Below are positions 1 through 7,157 of a stretch of 31,285 bases of DNA, in pieces. The DNA comes from CAYNEI01 sp964396185 (GTDB lineage Archaea > Thermoplasmatota > SW-10-69-26): the NCBI GenBank assembly GCA_964396185.1, contig CAYNEI010000027.1, positions 1 through 31,285 on the forward strand. Direction: 5' to 3'. The stretch's first letter is position 1. Every line of letters starts with the position of its first letter. A model generated the notes under the pieces. That model searched no databases. It was given only the letters and a program-made list of their open reading frames with translations, and was not told the DNA's origin. The translations under genes and the position numbers were made by a program.

Positions 1-330
1 GGTGAGTTCCGGGGCTGGTGGAACGACCTTGGCGAGGTCAGCGGCACGATCGCCACGGTGATCGGCGGTCTGCTCACGATCATCGCGTTGCTCATCAACG
101 CGACGAAGAGTCAGGCCCGTGCGGTGCGGATGGGTGTGACGGACAACGGTCGCAGGCTGGGGATGATCCACGACGGTGTGATGGACAACGGTCGCAGGCT
201 GGGGATGATCCACGACGGTGTGATGGACAACGGTCGCAGGCTGGGGATGATCCACGAGGCCGTAGGGGTTCTACACCGGGACAACGAGCGCCAGACCGAG
301 GTTCTGATCGAGATCCGCGACCGGCTTTGA
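1..330 (+). CDS. 5'-truncated small membrane-anchored protein with tandem repeats
   Basis: The frame is open from the first base of the window, so the true N-terminus lies upstream; in-frame GTG codons occur (for example at 58) but there is no reason to prefer them. The visible 109 residues begin with a short polar segment containing two Trp, then one hydrophobic segment of about 20 residues (TIATVIGGLLTIIALLINAT, bases 46-105), then a charged helical tail. The tail holds three nearly identical 14-residue units (core DNGRRLGMIHDGVM, bases 142-257) and ends with a heptad-like helix rich in Arg, Glu and Leu. This looks like a single-pass membrane protein with a soluble coiled-coil tail. I do not recognise a family and propose no function. 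The tandem DNA identity suggests recent copy-number change. Confidence 0.6.
   Translation, partial: GEFRGWWNDLGEVSGTIATVIGGLLTIIALLINATKSQARAVRMGVTDNGRRLGMIHDGVMDNGRRLGMIHDGVMDNGRRLGMIHEAVGVLHRDNERQTEVLIEIRDRL
142..257 (+). repeat. Perfect 42-bp tandem repeat (2.8 copies) inside a coding region
   Basis: Units start at 142, 184 and 226. The first two are identical over all 42 bases and the third is identical over its first 32 bases. The period is a multiple of three, so every unit adds 14 residues in frame. The identity extends to synonymous positions, which indicates recent duplication or slippage rather than old protein-level repetition. Confidence 0.95.
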
Positions 331-434
331 GGCTGGGGCTACCCCCGCCGGTCGACCAACGGATGGATGGCGCCTCCTGTTCTTCCCAGGGTTGAACACC
401 CACCACCTCCTACCCCTGCGCGCGGTGTACCTCC

Positions 435-809
435 ATGCCCTCCAAGCCCTCCCCTGAGATCACCGAGCTTACCTGGGGGAGCGTGACCCTTGAGGACCAC
501 GGCATGCTCCGGGATGCCAAGTGCTGGCCCGGCGGAGCCCGCGGTTGGGACTGGAAAGAGACCGGCACCCACCACGACCCGGGCATCCAGGTAGCCGACG
601 TGGAGGAGCTCGTCGAGAAGGGCGCCGAGCACGTGATCCTGTCCAAGGGCCAGCAGGAACGCCTACAGGTCCACCCCGACACCCTGGCCTGGCTCGAGGA
701 GCGCGGGGTGGAGGCCGAGGTGCTCGAGACCAACGCAGCGGTCGAGCGCTACAACGCGCTTGCTCGGGATGGTGAGCCTGTGGGGGCGCTCATCCATTCG
801 ACCTGTTAG
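435..809 (+). CDS. Mth938-like (DUF498) domain protein
   Basis: This 124-residue protein matches the Mth938/AAMDC-like family over its whole length. Recognisable landmarks are the N-terminal beta strand ITELTWGSVTL, the core WPGGARGWDWKETGTHHDPG, the segment IQVADVEELVEKGAEHVILS, and the C-terminal LIHSTC, which is a hallmark of the family. The family is a compact alpha/beta fold of unknown biochemical function found in archaea, bacteria and animals; in animals AAMDC is linked to adipogenesis and metabolic control. ATG 435 is the first in-frame start and gives a normal family length. It ends 21 bases before the next gene, which has its own TATA-like box overlapping this gene's last codons. 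Confidence 0.85.
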   Translation: MPSKPSPEITELTWGSVTLEDHGMLRDAKCWPGGARGWDWKETGTHHDPGIQVADVEELVEKGAEHVILSKGQQERLQVHPDTLAWLEERGVEAEVLETNAAVERYNALARDGEPVGALIHSTC

Positions 810-830
810 CGCCCGGCTACATCGCTGCCG

Positions 831-1580
831 GTGAGCTTACAAGCGAGCACCGAGCTGGCCCGTCTCGTGGTCCAGGTCGCAGGCGTCGATGCCCGGAGGG
901 CCGATGGGTTCGCCTTGGTCCGCCTCCGGGATGGCAAGCTCCACGCCATCGAGCACCACACGACCCTGGTCGTCCTCCAGGAGGCCACTCGGGAGGATGC
1001 GATCCTCGCGTTCAACGTGGCTCTCGGCCACGACGATCCAGAGGGCACCGAGCATGCGGGCCAGCGCGCCTGCGAGCGCTCGCTGCAGGCCATGCTCGGC
1101 CCGGCCCGAGAGCGGGTGCTCCTCACGCCCCCCCAGGTCCTGCTTGACGCGTCCGGCTACCAGGCCGCCCGCCGGATCGCTGACGAACACGGCCTCATCG
1201 AGCCCCCCCGCCCACTCTGGGAGGCCCGAGAGCGCCTGGCCGAGCTCCATGGGTGGGCGGCCCGGGACGACCGGCTCGTCGAGACCCACCCCGAGCTGGG
1301 GTTCACCTTGCTCAACGAGCAGCTCGGTGGCCAGGGTCCGCTGGAGCACGGGGGCCGATCGTGGTCTGCGATCCACGAGCGCCTCGTGCTGCTCAAGCAG
1401 GTCGGTCTGCGGCCGACGCGCTCGCTGGGCGGCGTGGGACTCTCAACCCCCAAGGATGTGCTGGACGCCACCATCGCGGCCTGGTCAGCCCACCGAGCCG
1501 CCACCGGTCAAGCCGTCCAGGTTCCCGAGCGAGCGCCTGAGGACCCGCGCACCGGGCGAGCGGTCGTTTTGGTGGCTTGA
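831..1580 (+). CDS. DUF429 protein, predicted RNase H-fold nuclease
   Basis: The 249-residue product resembles DUF429, a family with a predicted RNase H-like fold. The N-terminal VAGVDARRADGFALVRL corresponds to the first strand with the conserved Asp, the middle has the usual Pro- and Arg-rich region (LLTPPQVLLDASGYQAARRI), and the C-terminal VLDATIAAWSAHRAATG matches the conserved D-A helix that ends the fold. The GTG at 831 is 26-27 bases after a TATA-like CTGTTAG (about 802-808), which supports a leaderless GTG start. A nuclease role is a family-level prediction only. Confidence 0.7.
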   Translation: MSLQASTELARLVVQVAGVDARRADGFALVRLRDGKLHAIEHHTTLVVLQEATREDAILAFNVALGHDDPEGTEHAGQRACERSLQAMLGPARERVLLTPPQVLLDASGYQAARRIADEHGLIEPPRPLWEARERLAELHGWAARDDRLVETHPELGFTLLNEQLGGQGPLEHGGRSWSAIHERLVLLKQVGLRPTRSLGGVGLSTPKDVLDATIAAWSAHRAATGQAVQVPERAPEDPRTGRAVVLVA

Positions 1581-1650
1581 ACGGAAAGGGGCGGTCGCGC
1601 GAGGGTGACGGTTAGGAAGTCGACCCCTCAAGATTATGAAGACTCTGGAA

Positions 1651-1661
1651 AACCTTATGAA
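1651..1661 (+). promoter_or_regulatory. TATA-like box for the ZIP transporter gene
   Basis: AACCTTATGAA is centred about 27 bases before the GTG at 1683 in an otherwise GC-rich region. This spacing recurs at many genes in the window and is expected for archaeal leaderless transcripts. It argues that the longer open frame beginning at 1605 is not the true start. Confidence 0.6.
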
Positions 1662-1682
1662 CAAGGGGTCGGTAGCTCGCGC

Positions 1683-2447
1683 GTGGTCGAGCCGATCTGG
1701 ATCATCCTGGCCCTTGCAACCGCCTCACCCATCGCTCTCGGCATCTTCCCGATCCTCGGGAAGGGCCTTCCCGAGCGGACCCTCCACGCCGCCCTCGGGG
1801 TCACCGCTGGGCTGCTCCTTGGGATCGCGTTCCTCGACCTCATCCCCGAAGCACTCCACGTGGGCGGTGAGGGGGTCCCGCTGACCCTCGGTCTCAGCTT
1901 CCTGGCTCTCTACCTCGTCGAGTGGGTCATGGGTGTGCACGGCCACGGTGCACACGAGCACGGCGAGCACGAATCGGGCGACCACTTCCACCGCGCCCGA
2001 CGCTTCCCGCTCATGGCCATCGCCGCGCTCGCGCTCCACACCTTCGTGGACGGCCTCGTGCTCCCCAGCGCCTTCGAGGCCGGCGCGGCCGTCGGCATCA
2101 CCGCCGGGCTTGGCGTGGCCGCCCACCAAGCCCCCGACGGGTTCGCTGCCGGCACCATCCTGGCCGCCCGGGGAGCATCGAAGGGCCAGATCCTCGCCGG
2201 CGTGCTCCTCGTGGCCGTGCTCACCCCCATCGGGGCGCTCATCGGCATGCCGCTTGCCAGCGAACCCACCTACCTGGGCCACCTGCTCGCCATCGCGGCC
2301 GGCACGTTCATCTTCATCGCTGCAGCCGAGCTGCTCCCGGAGCTCCACCACGGCCCCCACAAGGGTCTGGTCACGGTGGCCAGCTTCGTCGGGTTCGGGC
2401 TCGTCGTGCTCATGGGCATGCTGGCAGGCACCGGCCACGCGCACTGA
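1683..2447 (+). CDS. ZIP-family divalent metal transporter
   Basis: This is a polytopic membrane protein of about 254 residues with the ZIP architecture. Three N-terminal membrane segments are followed by a His-rich cytosolic loop (HGHGAHEHGEHESGDHFH), then the two metal-binding helices with ALHTFVDGLVLPSAF (TM4, H-x3-D-G) and AAHQAPDGFAAG (TM5, H-x2-P-D-G), and three further segments. ZIP proteins import Zn2+, Fe2+ or other divalent metals across the cytoplasmic membrane. I chose GTG 1683 because it lies 27 bases after a TATA-like box and begins directly with the first membrane helix; starting at 1605 would add 26 polar residues encoded by the promoter. NikR is encoded convergently 33 bases downstream, so nickel is a possible but unproven substrate. 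Confidence 0.88.
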   Translation: MVEPIWIILALATASPIALGIFPILGKGLPERTLHAALGVTAGLLLGIAFLDLIPEALHVGGEGVPLTLGLSFLALYLVEWVMGVHGHGAHEHGEHESGDHFHRARRFPLMAIAALALHTFVDGLVLPSAFEAGAAVGITAGLGVAAHQAPDGFAAGTILAARGASKGQILAGVLLVAVLTPIGALIGMPLASEPTYLGHLLAIAAGTFIFIAAAELLPELHHGPHKGLVTVASFVGFGLVVLMGMLAGTGHAH

Positions 2448-2480
2448 CCCGGCCGTCGTCGACGCCAACGCCAGGCGTGC

Positions 2481-2879
2481 TCAAGGCAGGCAACAATCCA
2501 GCCACACGAGCTCGACCAGCCGCACACCCTTGCGCCCCTGCAGGCTCTCGTGGAGCGCCCGGATCCGGCTGGCCGGCCCCTCGAGCACGATGATCTCCAG
2601 GCAGCCGTGGTCGTCTGTGTGGCCGTGGACCATGGTCTTGATCACGGTGCTGTGGGCGTGGCGGAGCTGGCTGATCGTATCCCCGATGCCCTCGTCGTAG
2701 CAGAGTGTCATCGTCGCAGTGGCTGGGCCCTCGCGCTCGGCGTCTCGCCCGGCCTCTGCCAGGAAGGGTTGCAGGGCGGCTCGGACCACCTGGCTTCTCC
2801 CGGAGAACGCGCCGGTCTCCGGGATGCGGTCGAGCTCATCGAGCAGGGTTTCCGGTAACGAGATGCTGACGACCTGGAT
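2481..2879 (-). CDS. nikR: NikR nickel-responsive regulator (start codon unresolved)
   Basis: The product matches NikR: an N-terminal ribbon-helix-helix DNA-binding domain (VVSISLPETLLDELD then SGRSQVVRAALQPFL) and a C-terminal ACT-like nickel-sensing domain. The high-affinity Ni2+ ligands are present in VHGHTDDHGCLEI (two His, then Cys, as in His87/His89/Cys95 of E. coli NikR). NikR represses nickel uptake genes when nickel is abundant. The homologous frame runs upstream to a stop at 2895-2897, yet between that stop and the ribbon strand it has no ATG, GTG or TTG. The first in-frame GTG (2789) would remove the DNA-binding strand and first helix. The boundary 2879 given here is the ATC codon just before the strand. 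A sequencing indel, a rare start codon or a recent mutation are all possible. Confidence 0.82.
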   Translation of the reverse strand: MQVVSISLPETLLDELDRIPETGAFSGRSQVVRAALQPFLAEAGRDAEREGPATATMTLCYDEGIGDTISQLRHAHSTVIKTMVHGHTDDHGCLEIIVLEGPASRIRALHESLQGRKGVRLVELVWLDCCLP

Positions 2880-3023
2880 GGGACCACCTGGTTGCTAAGC
2901 ATCCGGGAGATGTTGTTAAGCCTTCCCACTGGCGCTTGTCAGCGCTGTGGCTCTCGGGAGGAAGATCGGCCCGGGGGGCCGAAAGAAGAAAGGGGGGACG
3001 AACAACGGGGAAGGGAAGACGAG

Positions 3024-3051
3024 GTGTTGCCGAACCAGTGTTGCCGAACCG
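3024..3051. repeat. 14-base direct tandem repeat, possible operator
   Basis: GTGTTGCCGAACCA at 3024-3037 is followed immediately by GTGTTGCCGAACCG at 3038-3051, with only the last base differing. A 14-base tandem copy in a non-coding region next to a promoter is typical of a regulator binding site, but no regulator can be assigned from sequence alone. Confidence 0.6.
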
Positions 3052-3090
3052 CTTCCAGCGCGTTGCTCGCAACCCACCGTCCATCGGGGG

Positions 3091-3105
3091 TATAAAAACG
3101 TTTAT
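3091..3105. promoter_or_regulatory. Strong TATA-like box, near-symmetrical
   Basis: TATAAAAACGTTTAT is the best archaeal TATA match in the window and reads as AT-rich on both strands. On the plus strand it would drive a transcript starting near 3120 that runs into the 3' end of the minus-strand NYN gene. On the minus strand it would give a nikR transcript with a leader of nearly 200 bases carrying the 14-base repeat. Confidence 0.5.
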
Positions 3106-3222
3106 CGTGACGCTGGCTTCGGGTCCTTGTCACCTCGAGGGCTCGATGCCCGCGAAGGCCGCTCTGGCGGGCGCTACGCGTGGCTTGGAAGGGTCAGACG
3201 GTTTCGGGTGGCGCGGAGCGGG

Positions 3223-3957
3223 CTACTCCTTCTTGCGGATGTAGACCGGGCTGGGACCGCTCTTGCGCTCCCTTCGGACCTCGAAGAGGTCGTCGTTGGC
3301 TTCGATCAGGTCCAGGAGCTTCTCGGCGCCGAACTCGCGCAGATCGAAGCTCGAGTCCAGTTGGCGCAGCATGTCGCCCAAGGCCCCAAGCTCGGCCCAG
3401 CCGTCGTCGCCCTCCACGAGCTCGTAGGAGCGCGTGAGGAGCTGGCGGGCCCGATCCAAGCCCTGGGCCCGGGTGGGCCGGCCGCTGGAGGTGGTGGCGG
3501 TGAGGTTGCGGGGATCCACGAACAGGTTGCAGGCCCGGATGAGCGGGCTGGCGGTGCGGTCCTTGTTCCCGATGACCATGACGAACTTACCCTCCTCGCG
3601 CATGCGCATGACGAGGTGGGTGTAGTCCGAATCGCTGGAGATGATGCAGAAAGCCTGCACGTTCTCCGAGTAGAGGATGTCCATGGAATCGATGATCATG
3701 GAGGCATCCGTGCTGTTCTTGCCAGCCACGAAGCTGGATGTCTGCATGGGCTGCAGGGCGTACTCGTGGATGACCTTGCCCCAGCCGTTCATGTGTTCCT
3801 TGCCCCAGTCGCCGTAGACCCGTCGGATCGTCGGCACGCCGTGGCGGCCCACCTCCTCGAGCATCTCCTTGATGAGCGCAGGCTGGGCGTTATCACCGTC
3901 GATCAGCACAGCGAAGCGTGGTCGATCCTGGAACGCATCGGGTTCGCCCATGGACAC
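3223..3957 (-). CDS. NYN (LabA-like PIN) domain protein with C-terminal OST-HTH/LOTUS-like domain
   Basis: The 244-residue protein starts with a NYN/LabA-like PIN nuclease fold: FAVLIDGDN (Asp20, Asn23), TDASMIIDSMDIL (Asp84, Asp90) and CIISSDSDYTHLV (Asp109, Asp111), which supply the acidic metal-binding residues expected for a Mg2+-dependent RNase. Residues about 165-241 (LDRARQLLTRSYEL to SPVYIRKK) resemble an OST-HTH/LOTUS winged helix, a domain thought to bind RNA. Bacterial proteins with this same domain pair are common and are presumed RNA-processing factors. The GTG at 3957 lies 27 bases after AACCTTATCAA (3980-3990, minus strand), supporting a leaderless start; ATG 3951 is the alternative. 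The gene is divergent from the double-ACT gene. Confidence 0.85.
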   Translation of the reverse strand: MSMGEPDAFQDRPRFAVLIDGDNAQPALIKEMLEEVGRHGVPTIRRVYGDWGKEHMNGWGKVIHEYALQPMQTSSFVAGKNSTDASMIIDSMDILYSENVQAFCIISSDSDYTHLVMRMREEGKFVMVIGNKDRTASPLIRACNLFVDPRNLTATTSSGRPTRAQGLDRARQLLTRSYELVEGDDGWAELGALGDMLRQLDSSFDLREFGAEKLLDLIEANDDLFEVRRERKSGPSPVYIRKKE

Positions 3958-3979
3958 GCTCTGACTGAGACGGAGCCGG

Positions 3980-3990
3980 TTGATAAGGTT
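3980..3990 (-). promoter_or_regulatory. TATA-like box for the NYN gene
   Basis: On the minus strand this reads AACCTTATCAA, almost the same as the box before the ZIP gene (AACCTTATGAA), and is centred about 27 bases before GTG 3957. Confidence 0.55.
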
Positions 3991-4044
3991 ACCCCATACA
4001 ACCGGGGGCGGGCGGGCAGGAAGGGTTATCGGGACAGCGAGCCC

Positions 4045-4491
4045 ATGGAGGGGTCGGTGGGTACCATGCTCTTCGACGAGGTGACCGTGGAAACGGCTCC
4101 CGGGGCAGGAGAGCTAGGCCGGGCCCTGGAGACCCTGGCACGGGCTGGCGTGTCCGTGCTCGGCATCGCGAGCACGCCTGAGGTGCCAAGCGCCCCTGGC
4201 GTGCACCCCAACCGGGCGCGAAACCGGATCCGCTTGGTCCTCGACGACCCCATCGAGGGTGCGGCCGCCCTCAAACACCAGGGCTGGAGCGTCCGGGTCC
4301 GCGATGCCCTGGGGGTCCCCACCGCTCGTCCCGTCGAACTCGAGGCCGCCCTGGCCGAGCTGGCCACCCTCGGCATGGACGTGCGCGCCCTCTACCTGGC
4401 CCGCACACACGACGGCGTGCACCCGGTGCTCTCCCTGGACAACGCCGAGAAGGCCGCCCTTGTCCTGGACCTCCCACGCAAGCGCCTTTAA
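4045..4491 (+). CDS. Tandem ACT-domain protein
   Basis: The product of about 148 residues contains two ACT-like halves. The first is FDEVTVETAPGAGELGRALETLARAGVSVLGI followed by NRIRLVLDDP, and the second is LGVPTARPVELEAALAELATLGMDVRALYLAR followed by VHPVLSLDNAEKAALVL. ACT domains bind amino acids and usually control metabolic enzymes or transcription. There is no fused catalytic or HTH domain, so it resembles the free-standing double-ACT proteins of archaea. It lies 25 bases before the LeuC-type gene, whose promoter overlaps its stop codon, so a role in sensing a branched-chain or related amino acid is an inference from position. ATG 4045 and ATG 4066 are both possible starts; the open frame upstream of 4045 is the antisense shadow of the NYN gene. 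Confidence 0.75.
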   Translation: MEGSVGTMLFDEVTVETAPGAGELGRALETLARAGVSVLGIASTPEVPSAPGVHPNRARNRIRLVLDDPIEGAAALKHQGWSVRVRDALGVPTARPVELEAALAELATLGMDVRALYLARTHDGVHPVLSLDNAEKAALVLDLPRKRL

Positions 4492-4516
4492 GGGCAAGCC
4501 GGTTACAACACCAACC

Positions 4517-5884
4517 ATGTCTCCTTCAGGTAACCCTCGGCCCATGACCCTAGCCGAGAAGATCCTGGCCGACCACGCCAACCTCGAAGAGGCCCGGCCA
4601 GGCCAGGTCGTCGAGGTGCCCGTGGACGTCGCCATGGCCCACGAGGCCTGCGCCCAGCTCGTCAAACCCTTCGAGGAGATGGGCGCCACCGAGGTCTGGG
4701 ACCGGGACAAGATCGTCATCCCCATCGACCACTGGGTCCCGGCCTCCAGCGAGGCCTCCGCCCGCCTCCACCACATCATCCGCGACTTCGTCAAAGCCCA
4801 CGACCTGCCCCACTTCTACGACATCGGCAACCACGGCATCTGCCACCAGATCCTCGTGGAGGAGGGCTTTTGCCTGCCCGGCGACATCGTGGTCGGCACG
4901 GACAGCCACACGAACATGGCCGGCGCTGTTGGATCCTTCGCGTGCGGCATCGGGCCCACCGAGATGGCCAGCGTGTTCGCTCTGGGCGATGCCTGGTTCA
5001 AGGTGCCCCAAACCATCCGCATCGACCTCACCGGTGGCTACGAGTTCCCGGTGATGAGCAAGGACCTGATCCTCCACGTGCTCCGCGAGCTCACCACGCG
5101 AGGCGGGCTCTACAAGGCCATCGAGTTCGCCGGCCCTGGCCTGGCCAGCATGCCCATGTACCAGCGGTTGACCATCACGAACATGACCACCGAGCTCGGC
5201 GCCAAGGTGGGCATGATCGAACCCGATGAGGAGACAGTGCGCTACCTGGGGAGCCTGCCGGAGATCAAGAACGACCGCGCTGAGCGGATCCACGAGGTCA
5301 GCCAGCTCGCCAGCGACGAGGGGGCAACCTTCGAGCGCATCCTGCACGTGAACCTGGACGAGCTCGAGCCCCTCGTGGCTCGCCCCCAGAGCCCGGACAA
5401 CGTCTACACGGTCGCCGAGACCGACACCGGCCCCGTGGACCAGGTCTTCGTGGGCTCGTGTACGAACGCTCGCCTGGAGGACCTGCGCATCGTGGCCAGC
5501 ATCCTGGAAGGCGAACACATCCACCCAGACACGCGCCTGCTCGTCTACCCCGCCAGCCAGCGCATCTACCGGGAAGCGCTCAAGGAGGGCATCGCCGAGA
5601 CCATCATGGAGGCCGGGGGGGTGTTCAACCCATCGAGCTGCGGGGCCTGCTTCGGCGGCATGGGCGGCGTGCTCGACGCCGGCGAGGTCTGTGTCTCCAC
5701 CAGCAACCGCAACTTCCCCGGCCGCATGGGACACGTGGAATCCATGAGCTATCTTGTCAGCCCAGCGACGGCTGCCGTCACCGCCATCGCAGGCGAGCTG
5801 GCCGACCCCATGGACTTCCTGGACGCCAAGGCTTGGCGCCGTGTTGCCCGCGCTGCTGACGAGGGCCTGGCCGCCACCGCGTAA
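4517..5884 (+). CDS. leuC: 3-isopropylmalate/homoaconitate dehydratase large subunit
   Basis: This is an aconitase-family large subunit of about 455 residues. The N-terminal MTLAEKILADHA is typical of archaeal LeuC/HacA proteins. The 4Fe-4S ligands are Cys315 (VGSCTNARLEDL) and Cys375/Cys378 (NPSSCGACFGG). Other landmarks are DIGNHGICHQ, VGTDSHTNMAGAVG and the C-terminal STSNRNFPGRMG substrate loop. The enzyme isomerises 2- to 3-isopropylmalate in leucine synthesis, or performs the homologous step on homocitrate-type substrates; sequence inspection cannot separate the two. The small swivelling-domain subunit (LeuD) is not in the window. A TATA-like CTTTAAGG (4487-4494) lies about 27 bases before ATG 4517, overlapping the stop codon of the ACT gene, so it can be transcribed separately. 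ATG 4544 is an alternative start. Confidence 0.9.
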   Translation: MSPSGNPRPMTLAEKILADHANLEEARPGQVVEVPVDVAMAHEACAQLVKPFEEMGATEVWDRDKIVIPIDHWVPASSEASARLHHIIRDFVKAHDLPHFYDIGNHGICHQILVEEGFCLPGDIVVGTDSHTNMAGAVGSFACGIGPTEMASVFALGDAWFKVPQTIRIDLTGGYEFPVMSKDLILHVLRELTTRGGLYKAIEFAGPGLASMPMYQRLTITNMTTELGAKVGMIEPDEETVRYLGSLPEIKNDRAERIHEVSQLASDEGATFERILHVNLDELEPLVARPQSPDNVYTVAETDTGPVDQVFVGSCTNARLEDLRIVASILEGEHIHPDTRLLVYPASQRIYREALKEGIAETIMEAGGVFNPSSCGACFGGMGGVLDAGEVCVSTSNRNFPGRMGHVESMSYLVSPATAAVTAIAGELADPMDFLDAKAWRRVARAADEGLAATA

Positions 5885-5889
5885 GCGCG

Positions 5890-6708
5890 TCAGGCCCAAC
5901 CGAGCGAGTAGGCCACCGGGCAGGCACCCGAGTGCTCCTTGCACTGGATGGCCAGGCGGTAGACGCCTGGATCCACGCGCGCCTCGCCATCCACCTGGGC
6001 TGAGCCCTCATCGCACACCAGGCTCGGCGTGCTCCCGCTGGCCAGCCCGGACCAGTGCTCATCCTCGATCAGACACGCCTCCACCGTGTTGGAACCGCTG
6101 ACCTGGACATCGAAGGCAGCCACGCGCTCATCGGGCGCTTCGAAACGCAGCCCCCACCAGTCGCCTGAGTCGATGCGCACGGTCCCGGCTGTGAGCTCAC
6201 AGTAGCCCGCATAGCTCGTCAGCAGGGTCTCGTGCATCGGGTCACTAGGGTCGTCGACGTGGCCCAAGCCCATGGCATGACCCAGCTCATGGACAGCGAT
6301 GGCCTGGATCGTCTCCTCGTCGAACGCGGTCCACACGTCGTTGCAGGAGCCGTCACCGAGGCCGATCTCGATCTGGCACCTGATGTCGGTGTCGTCGCTC
6401 ACGCACGACCGGCCGATCCCATGCCCATCGCCGAGCTTGGCGAACGAGATGGGCCGGTTGGCCTCCGCGGCCGCCTGGACCAACTCGATGGGGTGGCCCT
6501 GGGTGGACCAGTACGCCACAGCCTCGGCCACGGCGGCCTCGGTGGTGGCCTGCTCGAAGGGCGCCGGTGGCGGGCTTGCGTGGATCGTGAAGGTGCCATC
6601 GCCGTCGAAGGGCTCACCGCCCCCTTGGGCGGGCGGGAACTCCACGCAGCCAGCCGTCAAGGAGGCCGAGAGGATCACAAGGAGGAACAGCCCGCGCTCA
6701 CCGACCAC
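5890..6708 (-). CDS. Matrixin-like zinc metalloprotease lipoprotein
   Basis: The 272-residue protein starts with a hydrophobic signal ending in the lipobox LTAGC (Cys21), so it is likely anchored outside the cytoplasmic membrane. The catalytic zinc site is HELGHAMGLGH (His140, Glu141, His144, His150) followed by the Met-turn sequence DPM (Met158), the arrangement of matrixins/metzincins. Several Cys residues in the secreted part (for example Cys102, Cys111, Cys122) could form disulfides. The C-terminal 80 residues look like a beta-rich binding domain with more Cys. It presumably degrades extracellular proteins; the target is unknown. The gene starts at GTG 6708 and is convergent with leuC, leaving only five bases between the two stop codons. 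Confidence 0.83.
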   Translation of the reverse strand: MVGERGLFLLVILSASLTAGCVEFPPAQGGGEPFDGDGTFTIHASPPPAPFEQATTEAAVAEAVAYWSTQGHPIELVQAAAEANRPISFAKLGDGHGIGRSCVSDDTDIRCQIEIGLGDGSCNDVWTAFDEETIQAIAVHELGHAMGLGHVDDPSDPMHETLLTSYAGYCELTAGTVRIDSGDWWGLRFEAPDERVAAFDVQVSGSNTVEACLIEDEHWSGLASGSTPSLVCDEGSAQVDGEARVDPGVYRLAIQCKEHSGACPVAYSLGWA

Positions 6709-6774
6709 GTCGACACCGACGTTGGCTCGCTGCTAGGGGGTACTTGAGAGGTGTGGAAGGTGAAGAGAGGGTCG

Positions 6775-7155
6775 TCAGGGAGCAAGCACCGCAAGCCCCG
6801 GGACTGCCTCGAACCGCGCATCGCTCGTGATCACGGGTTCGTCGTAATGCAGCGCGGTCGTTGCTACCTGGAGGTCGTGCCAGCCGATCTGGTCCCCGGT
6901 GCGCAGGAGTTCGTGCTGGAGGCGAGCAGCTTCGTCTGCCAGGAACCTTCCGAATGGCTCGAGGATCGTCCCTGCTTCCAGTTTGGAGCGCGCAGCATCG
7001 CGCTGCGCCGGTGGGAACCCTGTGAGGTACTCGGTCCAGACCGCCGCGGGGACCCGCATCGCCTCCCCCCGCACCACCAGGTCCTCGTAGCGCGCATGGG
7101 CTGTGTCGAGCTCCTTCTCAAGGGCGATCAGGAAGCTCGTGTCCAGGACGGCCAC
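6775..7155 (-). CDS. vapC: VapC-like PIN-domain toxin
   Basis: The 126-residue PIN protein has all four acidic residues of an active RNase: Asp5 (VLDTSFLI), Glu42 (WTEYL), Asp94 (WHDLQVATTAL) and Asp112 (SDARF). VapC toxins cleave specific tRNAs or rRNA and are held inactive by the partner antitoxin. The GTG start at 7155 follows the stop codon of the antitoxin gene by two bases, so the pair is translationally coupled and co-transcribed. Confidence 0.88.
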   Translation of the reverse strand: MAVLDTSFLIALEKELDTAHARYEDLVVRGEAMRVPAAVWTEYLTGFPPAQRDAARSKLEAGTILEPFGRFLADEAARLQHELLRTGDQIGWHDLQVATTALHYDEPVITSDARFEAVPGLAVLAP

Positions 7156-7157
7156 GC

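Larger units (their letters stand above)
2890..3222. other. Intergenic region between NikR and NYN genes
   Basis: This stretch has no convincing gene. It holds a TATA-like CTTAACAA (about 2913-2920, minus strand) suitably placed for nikR, a purine-rich tract (about 2951-3024), a 14-base tandem repeat (3024-3051) and the strongest AT-rich promoter-like sequence in the window (3091-3105). A 32-codon open frame starting at ATG 3146 overlaps the 3' end of the NYN gene and has no recognisable features. Confidence 0.6.

Noticed and set aside
142..257. CRISPR array
   Set aside because: The 42-bp units are contiguous with no spacers and lie within an open frame.
3118..3222. tRNA or small RNA gene downstream of the strong TATA box
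   Set aside because: A GGGCTCGATGCCC stem-loop looks faintly like a T-arm, but no acceptor stem, anticodon arm or other tRNA parts can be built; a GCCCGC/GCGGGC hairpin alone is not enough.
2947..4491. A 514-codon plus-strand frame
   Set aside because: Most of it is antisense to the NYN gene; only the part from 4045 has the sequence character of a real (ACT-domain) protein.
6232..6747. Plus-strand frame of 171 codons opposite the matrixin gene
   Set aside because: It is the antisense shadow of a protein with an intact zinc-protease motif and a signal peptide.
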